A stretch of DNA of 64,000 bases from Desulfobacterium sp. (lineage in GTDB: Bacteria; Desulfobacterota; Desulfobacteria; Desulfobacterales; Desulfobacteraceae). A model generated the notes under the pieces. It worked only from the letters and a program-made list of their open reading frames with translations, made no database searches and had not been told where the DNA came from. This document shows positions 20,282 through 28,599 of the stretch, one piece after another. Made by a program: the position numbers and the translations under genes. Position 1 is the first letter of the stretch. Each line of letters begins with the position of its first letter. The stretch is taken from positions 53,017 to 117,016 of the forward strand of contig JAEINR010000007.1 in assembly GCA_016342325.1 (NCBI GenBank). Reading direction: 5' to 3'.

Positions 20282-21655
20282 TTACCGGCTACAGGCCACA
20301 TCTGCAAAACGCTTATCCACAAATTTCTCAAGATCGATGATCTTTCCAATCCCCATGATATCATGCATATACCGCTGGATTTTATCCAAATCCTCATTCA
20401 CCGGATAGAGGTCATCCATGCGGATGGCCTGGGGCTGGGAAAACACCTTCTGTAACACGGCCGGATTGAGCCCCATCTTGCCCTCGGGATCGAGGAACTT
20501 CACGGCAATGTCCGCTGCCCTTGCCTTGTCCGCCTCGATATACTTGCCGGATTCGACAATCATGGTAACAAACTCCTGGGCGGCCTCAGGATAGTTTTCA
20601 ATGAAATCCTGCTGCATGGCGACCACACAGCAGGGATGGTTCTCCCAACGGGTGGAAGAGACAAACTCGAGGTTGCCGATTTCCGTTGCAATGGCCTTGG
20701 TTGCAATGGGCTCGGCAACCATGAATCCGGCAACGTCCTCGTTCTCCTTCATGATGCCGGGCATCTTGATGGGGGGCACGACCTCAAACCTGACATTGAT
20801 GGCTTTTTTTCCGGGCACTCCCGGCTTGAGTCCCAGCTCTTTCAGGAACTGGTGGGCCAGCATATGATGAACACTCATCTTGTGGGGAATATCCACGACC
20901 TTGTACTTGTAAAAACTCTGCAGGGAATCAAACCGGGGGTCATAATTACGGCTCCTTACAAAGGTACTGCCGTTCTTGTGGGCCAAAAGCACCAGGCGGA
21001 TGGGTGAATCATAGGCAAAGAGGTCCATGGCAATGGGAGCCAGAACAAATGCAGCGTCAAGTTCAGCGCTTTCAAGCCCCTCCTGGATGGGATTCCACCC
21101 GGGCTTACGGTCGGTATTGAGAACAAAATGCTTCGGCGTTACCTCGCCCAGGTCTATCCGATGCTTCAAAGCGCCCAGGGCAAGATGGTCGGTGATCTGG
21201 ATGTGGGCCACATTGAGCTCCACCTTGCCGTCCACGACCCGCCTTTCCTTTTTAACAACACCGGCGTCAGTCTCCGGGGCAAACACCTTTTCGATGGCGT
21301 CCTTGATCTGCTTCGAATCAAAGGGTTTGGGCACATGGCCGTTTCCGCCGGCCTCCATGATAACGATCTGCTGCCCCTTGTCCGCCTGGGCCGTTGCCAT
21401 GATAAAGGGAAGTGCCTTGTACGCCTCCTGACTCCTGAGCCACTGGAGAAACTCAAGTCCGTCCTTCTGGGGCATATTCCAATCACTGATGACAAGATCA
21501 GGTTCCACCGACTTCACCTTTTCGATTCCATCGTCCCCATTCACAGCCATGACAATATTCTCAAACCCCGCCTTGTTCAACATCTGCTTGAACATCATGC
21601 GCATGGTGCCGGAATCGTCTGTAACAAGAATTTTTATCTTTGGATCTACTGCCAT
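20282..21655 (-). CDS. CheY receiver domain fused to NMT1/SsuA-like substrate-binding domain, no signal peptide
   Basis: MAVDPKIKILVTDDSGTMRMMFKQMLNKAGFENIVMAVNGDDGIEKV..PDLVISDWNMPQKDGLEFL..; then AHIQITDHLALGAL...ENHPCCVVAMQQDFIENYPEAAQEFVTMI. Confidence 0.85.
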   Translation of the reverse strand: MAVDPKIKILVTDDSGTMRMMFKQMLNKAGFENIVMAVNGDDGIEKVKSVEPDLVISDWNMPQKDGLEFLQWLRSQEAYKALPFIMATAQADKGQQIVIMEAGGNGHVPKPFDSKQIKDAIEKVFAPETDAGVVKKERRVVDGKVELNVAHIQITDHLALGALKHRIDLGEVTPKHFVLNTDRKPGWNPIQEGLESAELDAAFVLAPIAMDLFAYDSPIRLVLLAHKNGSTFVRSRNYDPRFDSLQSFYKYKVVDIPHKMSVHHMLAHQFLKELGLKPGVPGKKAINVRFEVVPPIKMPGIMKENEDVAGFMVAEPIATKAIATEIGNLEFVSSTRWENHPCCVVAMQQDFIENYPEAAQEFVTMIVESGKYIEADKARAADIAVKFLDPEGKMGLNPAVLQKVFSQPQAIRMDDLYPVNEDLDKIQRYMHDIMGIGKIIDLEKFVDKRFADVACSR

Positions 21656-21811
21656 AACAAGGCTCCTTATTTGTTTAAAACTTGAGACATGAACACCTGG
21701 AACATGTCGGCCCCTCAACTTTATCGCTATCGTCCCCAGGGCCTTCTACTATTTTTATTAAAGAGCAGGCACAACCTGTGCCTGCTGCCGTTTATCGTCT
21801 GTTATTACCCA

Positions 21812-22621
21812 CTATTCCACCCAGGACCAGCTGACCAGCCTCTGGATCTTCTGTAGCCCCCTGTCAAGCAAAAACCCAAGGATACCGATGGCGATGATCA
21901 TGGCCATGAGCCTGTCATAGGACATGGTATCCCTGGCATCATTAATCAGATACCCAAGTCCGCTTGAGACCCCCAGAAACTCGGCAGGGACGAGCACAAT
22001 CCAGGCCACCCCCAGTGCCAGGCGAAGGCTTGCCATCACATTGGGCAATGAAGCGGGCACGATGATGGTCCGAATGAGTTGCAGGTGGGTGGCCCCCTGG
22101 TTCAACGCCATGCGCACCAATCTTGTATCCACACTCATCACCCCGATTGCCGTGTTGAGCATGATCGGCCAGACAGTGGCCATAACGATCAAAAAGTTGA
22201 TCGCAGATTCAAAACTTGCAAACACCAGCAGGGCAACCGGCATCCATGACAGGGGGCTGATCATTCTTAAGAACTGGATGGGGGAGTAGGAAAGACTTCT
22301 CAGTTTTGGATAGAAACCAATCATCATGCCCCCGGGGATCCCAATGGCCGCGGCAATGGTGATCCCGGTGAGCACCCGCCGGAGGCTGGCCCACACCGAC
22401 ACCCAGAAGCGCCCTTCGGTTGCCGCAAGAAAGAGGGCTTTCAGCGTCGGCAACGGCAAAAAGCCGTAAAAGGACTCAAACTTTGGATCGGAGAAAAACA
22501 GGGTACAGGCCACGATCCAGACAAACACAAAGAGCACCATCCCAAGGATCTCATACCGGAACCCGGGCTGTTCACGGTCAAACAGGAGGTTAACCCAGTT
22601 CGCCCGGGAGACTTTTTCCAT
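21812..22621 (-). CDS. ABC transporter permease (SsuC/TauC/NrtB-like)
   Basis: GIPGGMMIGFYPKLRSL...SPLSWMPVALLVF...EFLGVSSGLGYLINDARDTMSYDRLMAMII. Confidence 0.88.
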   Translation of the reverse strand: MEKVSRANWVNLLFDREQPGFRYEILGMVLFVFVWIVACTLFFSDPKFESFYGFLPLPTLKALFLAATEGRFWVSVWASLRRVLTGITIAAAIGIPGGMMIGFYPKLRSLSYSPIQFLRMISPLSWMPVALLVFASFESAINFLIVMATVWPIMLNTAIGVMSVDTRLVRMALNQGATHLQLIRTIIVPASLPNVMASLRLALGVAWIVLVPAEFLGVSSGLGYLINDARDTMSYDRLMAMIIAIGILGFLLDRGLQKIQRLVSWSWVE

Positions 22622-22628
22622 AAAGTTG

Positions 22629-23834
22629 TTAATCGATTTCAATGATCTCTTCCCTTGATAAAGGGTGCGCCACATCTAAAGGGAAAAAACGTCCATAGTC
22701 CCGATTACTATCCATCGCCTTTCGCACAAAGCTGTCATCCACCAACTCTCCTGCTGCCCGTGCCGAATCAATATTTTTCAAGAAACTGTTGTCGCCTTCC
22801 ACAAGGGTTTTTCCCATCTGCTCCAGGACAAACCGGGTGGCCGACGGAAACGGATAGGGCTGAAACCCGATTCTCTGAATATCCCATTCGGGATGCATGA
22901 TCGCCCTTGGCAGGGGACCCGTGGTATATGCCTTGAGATCGTATCCGGTGAAAACCCGTTTAAGGACTTTTGCCTCCACGGGAAGATACCCCTCACCGTC
23001 CCGGCTCAATATGTGGGCCGCCTGTTCCCGGTTCTGTTCGCACCAGAGCTGGGCCCTGACCACGGCATTGACAGCCTTTTGAACGAATGCGGGTCTCCTT
23101 CGGGTCAACTCCTCCCGGGCCACCAGGACACAGCAGGGATGATTTTTCCAGATATCCCCGGTAAACCGCATGATCCTTGCCCGAACCTTCATCTCTGCAA
23201 GGGCGTTGAACGGTTCTGCAACAATAAAACCGTCGATCTTACGGCCGAGGAGCGCCGGCGGCATCTCCGGGGGCGAAAGGATAAAGAGATTCACTTCATT
23301 GGGTTTCAAGTGACTGTTCTGGGGCTTGATCACCGGCGTAAGTCCCCGGGCCCTCAATCCGATTTGAAGAACGAGATTGTGGGTGGAATACCAGGACGGA
23401 ACAGCAATCTGCTTACCGCCAAGATCGGCAAACCCTCTGATGTCTGAATCGCCGTGCACGGTCATGGCGCTTCCGTTGGTGTGATCCCATCCCAGCACCT
23501 TGACAGGCATCTTCTGCTTGAACCGCATCCACACGGGCATGGGAAAAAGCATGTGGGTAAGATCGAACTTGCCTGCCATGAATGACTCTGCCAAGACCTT
23601 CCATGACCTTACCATAACTGGTCTTGGCACAACAAGCCCTTCTTCAAGAAAAAAACCGAGACTGTGGGCGATGAGAAGCGGTGCTGCATCGGTGATGGGA
23701 AGATACCCGAGCCGAAGCTCCTCCTTAGCAGCAAACGCTGGCAGGCAGGGAGAAAACAGGGAGGCACCGAGGGTTGCGGCAGCCTGTCCAAGAAATCGCC
23801 GCCGTTGAATGTTATTGGGGTCGGATGCTTTCAT
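22629..23834 (-). CDS. ABC transporter substrate-binding protein (CmpA/NrtA/SsuA-like) with Tat-like signal
   Basis: NNIQRRRFLGQAAATLGASLFSPCLPAFAAKEELRLGYLPITDAAPLLIAHSLGFF. Confidence 0.88.
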   Translation of the reverse strand: MKASDPNNIQRRRFLGQAAATLGASLFSPCLPAFAAKEELRLGYLPITDAAPLLIAHSLGFFLEEGLVVPRPVMVRSWKVLAESFMAGKFDLTHMLFPMPVWMRFKQKMPVKVLGWDHTNGSAMTVHGDSDIRGFADLGGKQIAVPSWYSTHNLVLQIGLRARGLTPVIKPQNSHLKPNEVNLFILSPPEMPPALLGRKIDGFIVAEPFNALAEMKVRARIMRFTGDIWKNHPCCVLVAREELTRRRPAFVQKAVNAVVRAQLWCEQNREQAAHILSRDGEGYLPVEAKVLKRVFTGYDLKAYTTGPLPRAIMHPEWDIQRIGFQPYPFPSATRFVLEQMGKTLVEGDNSFLKNIDSARAAGELVDDSFVRKAMDSNRDYGRFFPLDVAHPLSREEIIEID

Positions 23835-24598
23835 AAAAACCTCCTGTTGCCCACATAGGAGCGTTTGAACTTCTCCAGGATATCCTGCTTGTACCCCTTG
23901 AACTTGGGATCATTGACATTCCTGGGATAATCAAGATCAATATCAAAAGTATCAATGATCCCTGCGGGGTTACCGCCCAGGAGCACCACCCGGTTACCCA
24001 GCAGGGTGGCTTCCTCGATGTCATGGGTCACAAACACCACCGTGAACTGCTCGCTCAACCAGAGATTGACCATCTCCTCCTGGATATGGGCCTTTGTAAA
24101 GGTATCCAGGGAGGCAAAAGGTTCATCCATGATCAATATTTCCGGCTGTCCCATGAGTGCCCTGGCAAGGCAGGCCCGCTGGGCCATCCCCAGGGAGAGT
24201 TCCGCAGGTTTTGCATCCTCAAAACCTGAAAGCCCCATGACTTCTATAAACTGGGTCACCCTGTAGTTGAGCCGTTCACAATCCCCCCTGAGCCGACACC
24301 CGTAGGAGACATTCTCCCGCACGGTAAGCCAGGGAATGAGCGTCGGTTGCTGAAACAGCATGGTTCTTGAAGGGTGAATGTCACTCACTTTTTTACCGTC
24401 GACCCGGATGGTTCCGGTGGTGGGAGATTCAAACCCTGCCAACATGTTTAGAAACGTTGTCTTGCCACAGCCCGATTCCCCAAGGAAGATAACGAAATCC
24501 CCCTGGTTGCTGGAAAGGGAAACATCATTAAACACTAAATGCCGGGTTCCGTCGGATCTCAGGTAACTCTTTGATACCTTATCAAATTCGATTTTCAA
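23831..24598 (-). CDS. ABC transporter ATP-binding protein (SsuB/TauB-like)
   Basis: FLGESGCGKTTFLNMLAGFESP; ELSLGMAQRACLARALMGQPEILIMDEPFASLD. Confidence 0.93.
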   Translation of the reverse strand: MKIEFDKVSKSYLRSDGTRHLVFNDVSLSSNQGDFVIFLGESGCGKTTFLNMLAGFESPTTGTIRVDGKKVSDIHPSRTMLFQQPTLIPWLTVRENVSYGCRLRGDCERLNYRVTQFIEVMGLSGFEDAKPAELSLGMAQRACLARALMGQPEILIMDEPFASLDTFTKAHIQEEMVNLWLSEQFTVVFVTHDIEEATLLGNRVVLLGGNPAGIIDTFDIDLDYPRNVNDPKFKGYKQDILEKFKRSYVGNRRFL

Positions 24599-24601
24599 AA
24601 T

Positions 24602-25525
24602 TTATCTCACAACCCCTGCTTTGCGCGCAAAACTCAACTCAAGACATCCACCCACACCCGTTTCACAACCAACACGTCCCAACGCCTCTTGCATATAATC
24701 ATGTATAATCCCGAGCGTTTCAATATCGGGAAGAGAACACGCCCCTGCCCGCCCGACTACCTGTTTGCCAATCATCTTTTCAACAACCCCTGGATCCTGC
24801 CCCAGGAACGAAACTGCCGCAGCCACAAGATCATTGGGACGCATCCCAGGGTTAACAAAGTTTTTCACAAGCTCAAACACCGCATCAGGCCAGGCATTAA
24901 TCACGGCGTCCCGGAGGACAAACACAGACGATGGGTGACCCGGCCACAAGGTTTCCGATTCACAGACCATGGTGCCCACGCCGGATTCCACAGCCAAAGA
25001 GACAAAGGGTTCCGGTGCAATGAAACCACCGATTCTTCCCTCCCTGTCATATTCCATGGCCTCGGCCATCATTGCCGGCGCCATGGATTCAAGAACGACA
25101 TCGGCGGTGACTGCTGTCCCGGCCTCGAGTCCCACGGATGCCATGACCCTGTGAACAAGAAGGGTGTGTATTGACAGCTCGTGGGGCACAAGGACCGTCC
25201 GTCCCTTAAAATCAGCCATGGTCTTTATGTTCGCCCCCAGGCGCTTGACAAGCCCTGCCCCGGACCTTGCCCCCTGGAGCAAAATCTTTACATCCGCTCC
25301 GGCCGAGATAAGGTCGATGGCGGCAGGAGCGGGAAGGAATGCCCCGTCAATGCCCTTGTCACACAACCGCTCCAGTACCTGGTGCCAGCCGTTCATGGAA
25401 ACAGGCTCAAGGAACAGGTATTCAAGCTCCCTTCCCCAGGCCAAAGGCCCAAAGGCTGCGATGCCCAAGGCAAGGTGATCAACCGCTCTTAGGTGACCGA
25501 TCCTGACAACCGGCTTTTCCCCCAT
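24602..25525 (-). CDS. leaderless NMT1-like substrate-binding-domain protein
   Basis: start MGEKPVVRIGHLRAVDHLALGIAAFG; shares DHLALG, (I/V)PHxxSxHxLLxH and xxxHPxxVxxxxD motifs with the CheY-fused domain; upstream ORF extension to 25630 is encoded by dispersed repeat R1. Confidence 0.8.
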   Translation of the reverse strand: MGEKPVVRIGHLRAVDHLALGIAAFGPLAWGRELEYLFLEPVSMNGWHQVLERLCDKGIDGAFLPAPAAIDLISAGADVKILLQGARSGAGLVKRLGANIKTMADFKGRTVLVPHELSIHTLLVHRVMASVGLEAGTAVTADVVLESMAPAMMAEAMEYDREGRIGGFIAPEPFVSLAVESGVGTMVCESETLWPGHPSSVFVLRDAVINAWPDAVFELVKNFVNPGMRPNDLVAAAVSFLGQDPGVVEKMIGKQVVGRAGACSLPDIETLGIIHDYMQEALGRVGCETGVGGCLELSFARKAGVVR

Positions 25526-25584
25526 CAACTCTCCTGTCTGTCCGCCCCCATAAACACCATTACTCGTTTCCTGGGCTGCCCAGA

Positions 25585-25662
25585 ACCTGGACAAGCCGGA
25601 ACCAAAAAAGTTTTCTAATCCCCTTGCCAAAATAGCACGAGAATAAAAGCAAAGAAGCTAAA
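25585..25662 (+). repeat. dispersed ~78-bp repeat, copy R1
   Basis: ACCTGGACAAGCCGGAACCAAAAAAGTTTTCTAATCCCCTTGCCAAAATAGCACGAGAATAAAAGCAAAGAAGCTA. Confidence 0.8.
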
Positions 25663-25748
25663 AATCTTTTTTTAACACAAGGGAGCCTTACTGTGCAACG
25701 TTTATATGGGATTGAACCTTGATCTGGGAAAGAGAATAGGTTACAAGG

Positions 25749-26330
25749 ATGAAGGGTTTTTTCAGACAGATCCGACAACCATCATCAACATCTTACGACC
25801 ACACCGGGCCATCAGAAATGAAAGAAAACGCATCCCCCCCCATTGTAGGCGAGTATCTACTGAAACCTGGCTTCATCTACCTGCCCCGTCATCCCACTGC
25901 CATATCTGCCGTGCTCGGATCGTCCGTCTCGATCTGCCTTTACGACAGAAAGCTTGGGATCGGAGGAATGAATCACTTTCTCTTTCCTTGCGCCCTCCGC
26001 CCCAAGCGACCAACGGCAAAATACGGAAACGTTGCCACAACAGCCCTGATACGGATGATGCTCAAAAACGGTGCCACCCTTAAACACATGGAGGCCCAGG
26101 TGGTCGGGGGCGCCTTTCAGCCCAAGTTCATGTCCCGGGACATCGGTATGACCAACCTTGAAACGGCCAGAGACATGCTGAAGAAACAAAAAATCCGCAT
26201 CGTTTCCGAGGATGTAAGGGGAGAGCTTGGCAGGAAAGTCGTGTTCAACACAACCCATTGCGAAATTGCCGTAATAAAGGTGGGACGACTGCGGCGCTCC
26301 GACTGGTACCCCTACGACCCGGAACGATAA
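25749..26330 (+). CDS. cheD: CheD-family chemoreceptor glutamine deamidase
   Basis: AVLGSSVSICLYDRKLGIGGMNHFLFP...GNVATTALIRMMLKNGATLKHMEAQVVGGA. Confidence 0.9.
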   Translation: MKGFFRQIRQPSSTSYDHTGPSEMKENASPPIVGEYLLKPGFIYLPRHPTAISAVLGSSVSICLYDRKLGIGGMNHFLFPCALRPKRPTAKYGNVATTALIRMMLKNGATLKHMEAQVVGGAFQPKFMSRDIGMTNLETARDMLKKQKIRIVSEDVRGELGRKVVFNTTHCEIAVIKVGRLRRSDWYPYDPER

Positions 26331-26341
26331 CTCCGCTTTCG

Positions 26342-26486
26342 GGGGTCAGGCTTAGCTTGTTGCCGCTATTGAACTCACCGGGGTCAGGCTTAGCTTATTG
26401 TCACTTTTGTCTGGTGGCTTGGGCTGTTGCAATAAGCTAAGCCTGACCCCATTTGACGTGACCCCATTTGGCCTGACCCCAATTGG
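26342..26486. repeat. GGGGTCAGGCTTAGCTTATTG repeat cluster with perfect 21-bp inverted repeat (26380-26400 / 26430-26450)
   Basis: direct copy at 26342, inverted pair with 29-nt spacer, then truncated tgaccccatt/cctgaccccaatt units. Confidence 0.85.
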
Positions 26487-26491
26487 CGCGA

Positions 26492-28189
26492 TTACAAGCG
26501 GCCCTTTTTTAAGATGGCAACCAGCAGCCATATTCCCATGAACGCCGCGGCAATGAACCCGACAATCCCGATCAGGGAGACCCCGAATACAATGGGGGGC
26601 ACATCTGAGTTGATCACCTGGGCAGAGCCCATTATCAGGGCGGCGATGATGATGGCAAAGGCGATTCGGTTGCTGATCTGATCATAGGTTGCAAGCATCT
26701 GTTCGAGCCCTTCAAGCCGGACGTTTACCCCGATTTTCCCAAGTTTGGCAAGGCGGAGAATCTCCAAAAGATCCGAGGGAAAAAGCCGGGCAAACCGCAA
26801 AGACTCCCTTAAAACCCCCATGACATCCTCGGACACCCTTTTGGCCGAAAGCCGGGATAGTTTTGCAGCCCTCACATAGGGAGCGGCCGTGGCAATCATA
26901 TCAAAGTCGGGGTCAAGGCCCTTGGCCACCCCCTCCACTGCGGCAAAGGCCTTCATCATCAGGAAGAGATCCGGCGGAATTCTCAAGCCGTGGTTTGCCG
27001 CCATATCAAGGATATCGTTGATCACCCGCCCGATGCGTATTTCCTTCAGGGGCTTTTCCAGATGCAACCCGGCAAATTCGGTCATATCCTTTTCAAGGCG
27101 CCCCAGGTCAGGCTCGGTATCATAGTCGGCAAGCTCAAGAAGAAAACGGGCACCAAGCCTCATGTTCTTTGAATGGACACAGTGGATAAGATCCACAAAG
27201 GTCTCCCGGGTCTGCCTTGGCACAAAGCCTGCCATGCCGAAATCCACCGGACAGATCACATTACCGGGAAGGACAAAGAGGTTCCCGGGATGGGGGTCTG
27301 CATGGAAAAAGCCATGATCAAACACCTGTTTCATCACGAACTGGGCCCCGTTTTGGGTGATGGTACGCCGGTCCATGCCCTGGCGGTCGAGTTCCTCCCC
27401 GGCCGAAATCTTCACCCCCCGGATAAACTCCATGGTCAGCACCCGGAGGCTGGATTCATCCTTAAAGAAGCCGGGAATGTGGACGGTACGGTCCGTGGCA
27501 AACTGCCTGGCCATCCGCTCCATGTTGGAGGCCTCAACCGAATAGTCCAGTTCCTTTGAGAGGCTCTTGGCAAACTCCTCCACCATGCGAACCGGCCTGT
27601 GGGGTGCGATCTCCTCCACATGGGTCTCGGCCAGGGTGGCAAGGTGGTGCATGATCTCAAGATCCACCTCGATGAGCTTGCGGATCCCCGGACGCTGGAT
27701 TTTAACCGCAACCTCGCCGACCCCGGCAAGGCCCGCCCGATGAACCTGGCCGATGGAGGCCGATGCAATGGGCGTTCGGTCCATGTATTCAAATATCTCT
27801 TCATGGGAGCGGCCGAATTCAGAAGAGATGATCCCTGCGACCTCGTCAAAGGAGAAGGAAGGAACATTGTCCTGGAGTTTTGCAAGCTCAGTCAAAAGGG
27901 TCACTGGAATGAGATCCGGCCGGGACGAAAGAATCTGGCCGAATTTGATGAAGGTGGGGCCGAGTTCCTCAAAAATCATCCGTATCCGCATGGCCCCGGA
28001 AAGCTTCTCAAACCGATCCCCCCTGTTCCGGGAGATCAGCTTGAGGCCGATCTCGATGTACTGGTCGATGTTCAGGGCATCGATGACATTGCCAAACCCG
28101 TACTTAAAAATGATGGTAAGGATCTGGCGATACCGAAGAAAGTGGCGATACCGTCTGCCAAGGCCCCCTATTTTTCGAATACTGATCAT
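26492..28189 (-). CDS. ABC1/UbiB (AarF) family atypical kinase
   Basis: GPTFIKFGQILSSRPDLIP...ASIGQVHRAGL..VAVKIQRPG...GFFHADPHPGN. Confidence 0.94.
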   Translation of the reverse strand: MISIRKIGGLGRRYRHFLRYRQILTIIFKYGFGNVIDALNIDQYIEIGLKLISRNRGDRFEKLSGAMRIRMIFEELGPTFIKFGQILSSRPDLIPVTLLTELAKLQDNVPSFSFDEVAGIISSEFGRSHEEIFEYMDRTPIASASIGQVHRAGLAGVGEVAVKIQRPGIRKLIEVDLEIMHHLATLAETHVEEIAPHRPVRMVEEFAKSLSKELDYSVEASNMERMARQFATDRTVHIPGFFKDESSLRVLTMEFIRGVKISAGEELDRQGMDRRTITQNGAQFVMKQVFDHGFFHADPHPGNLFVLPGNVICPVDFGMAGFVPRQTRETFVDLIHCVHSKNMRLGARFLLELADYDTEPDLGRLEKDMTEFAGLHLEKPLKEIRIGRVINDILDMAANHGLRIPPDLFLMMKAFAAVEGVAKGLDPDFDMIATAAPYVRAAKLSRLSAKRVSEDVMGVLRESLRFARLFPSDLLEILRLAKLGKIGVNVRLEGLEQMLATYDQISNRIAFAIIIAALIMGSAQVINSDVPPIVFGVSLIGIVGFIAAAFMGIWLLVAILKKGRL

Positions 28190-28192
28190 CCC

Positions 28193-28504
28193 CTAATCGT
28201 CGGTCTTCATGTCGGCGAGCATGGCCTTGATCCCGCGGATCTCTTCCTTGAGCTCCTTGATCTCCGAACTTCTTGGGATATCGGCCTTTTCAAGGATTTT
28301 TTCCACGGTTGATTCCACCTTTTTGTCGAGCTTTGCCCGGGCATCATCATAATTTTCCATGAGATCCTCCATAAATTTTTTGCCCTCTTTCTGGTCCATC
28401 TTGCCCTGGTCTGCAAACTCTTTGGCCAGCTCTTCGATCTCTTTTTTGGACCTCAGGGCCAGGCCCACACCGGTCAAAAGACTCTTTTTCATGTACTCTA
28501 ACAT
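28193..28504 (-). CDS. phasin-like / PHA-granule regulator-like coiled-coil protein
   Basis: MLEYMKKSLLTGVGLALRSKKEIEELAKEFADQGKMDQKEGKKFMEDLMENYDDA. Confidence 0.65.
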   Translation of the reverse strand: MLEYMKKSLLTGVGLALRSKKEIEELAKEFADQGKMDQKEGKKFMEDLMENYDDARAKLDKKVESTVEKILEKADIPRSSEIKELKEEIRGIKAMLADMKTDD

Positions 28505-28599
28505 GGTTCGGTTCCTCCTTGAATTTAGAAAACAGTAACGGAACACGGGAGCAGTGGGTCCCGGGGAATAGCCCCTGCCCACTGCTCAATTATACCTAT

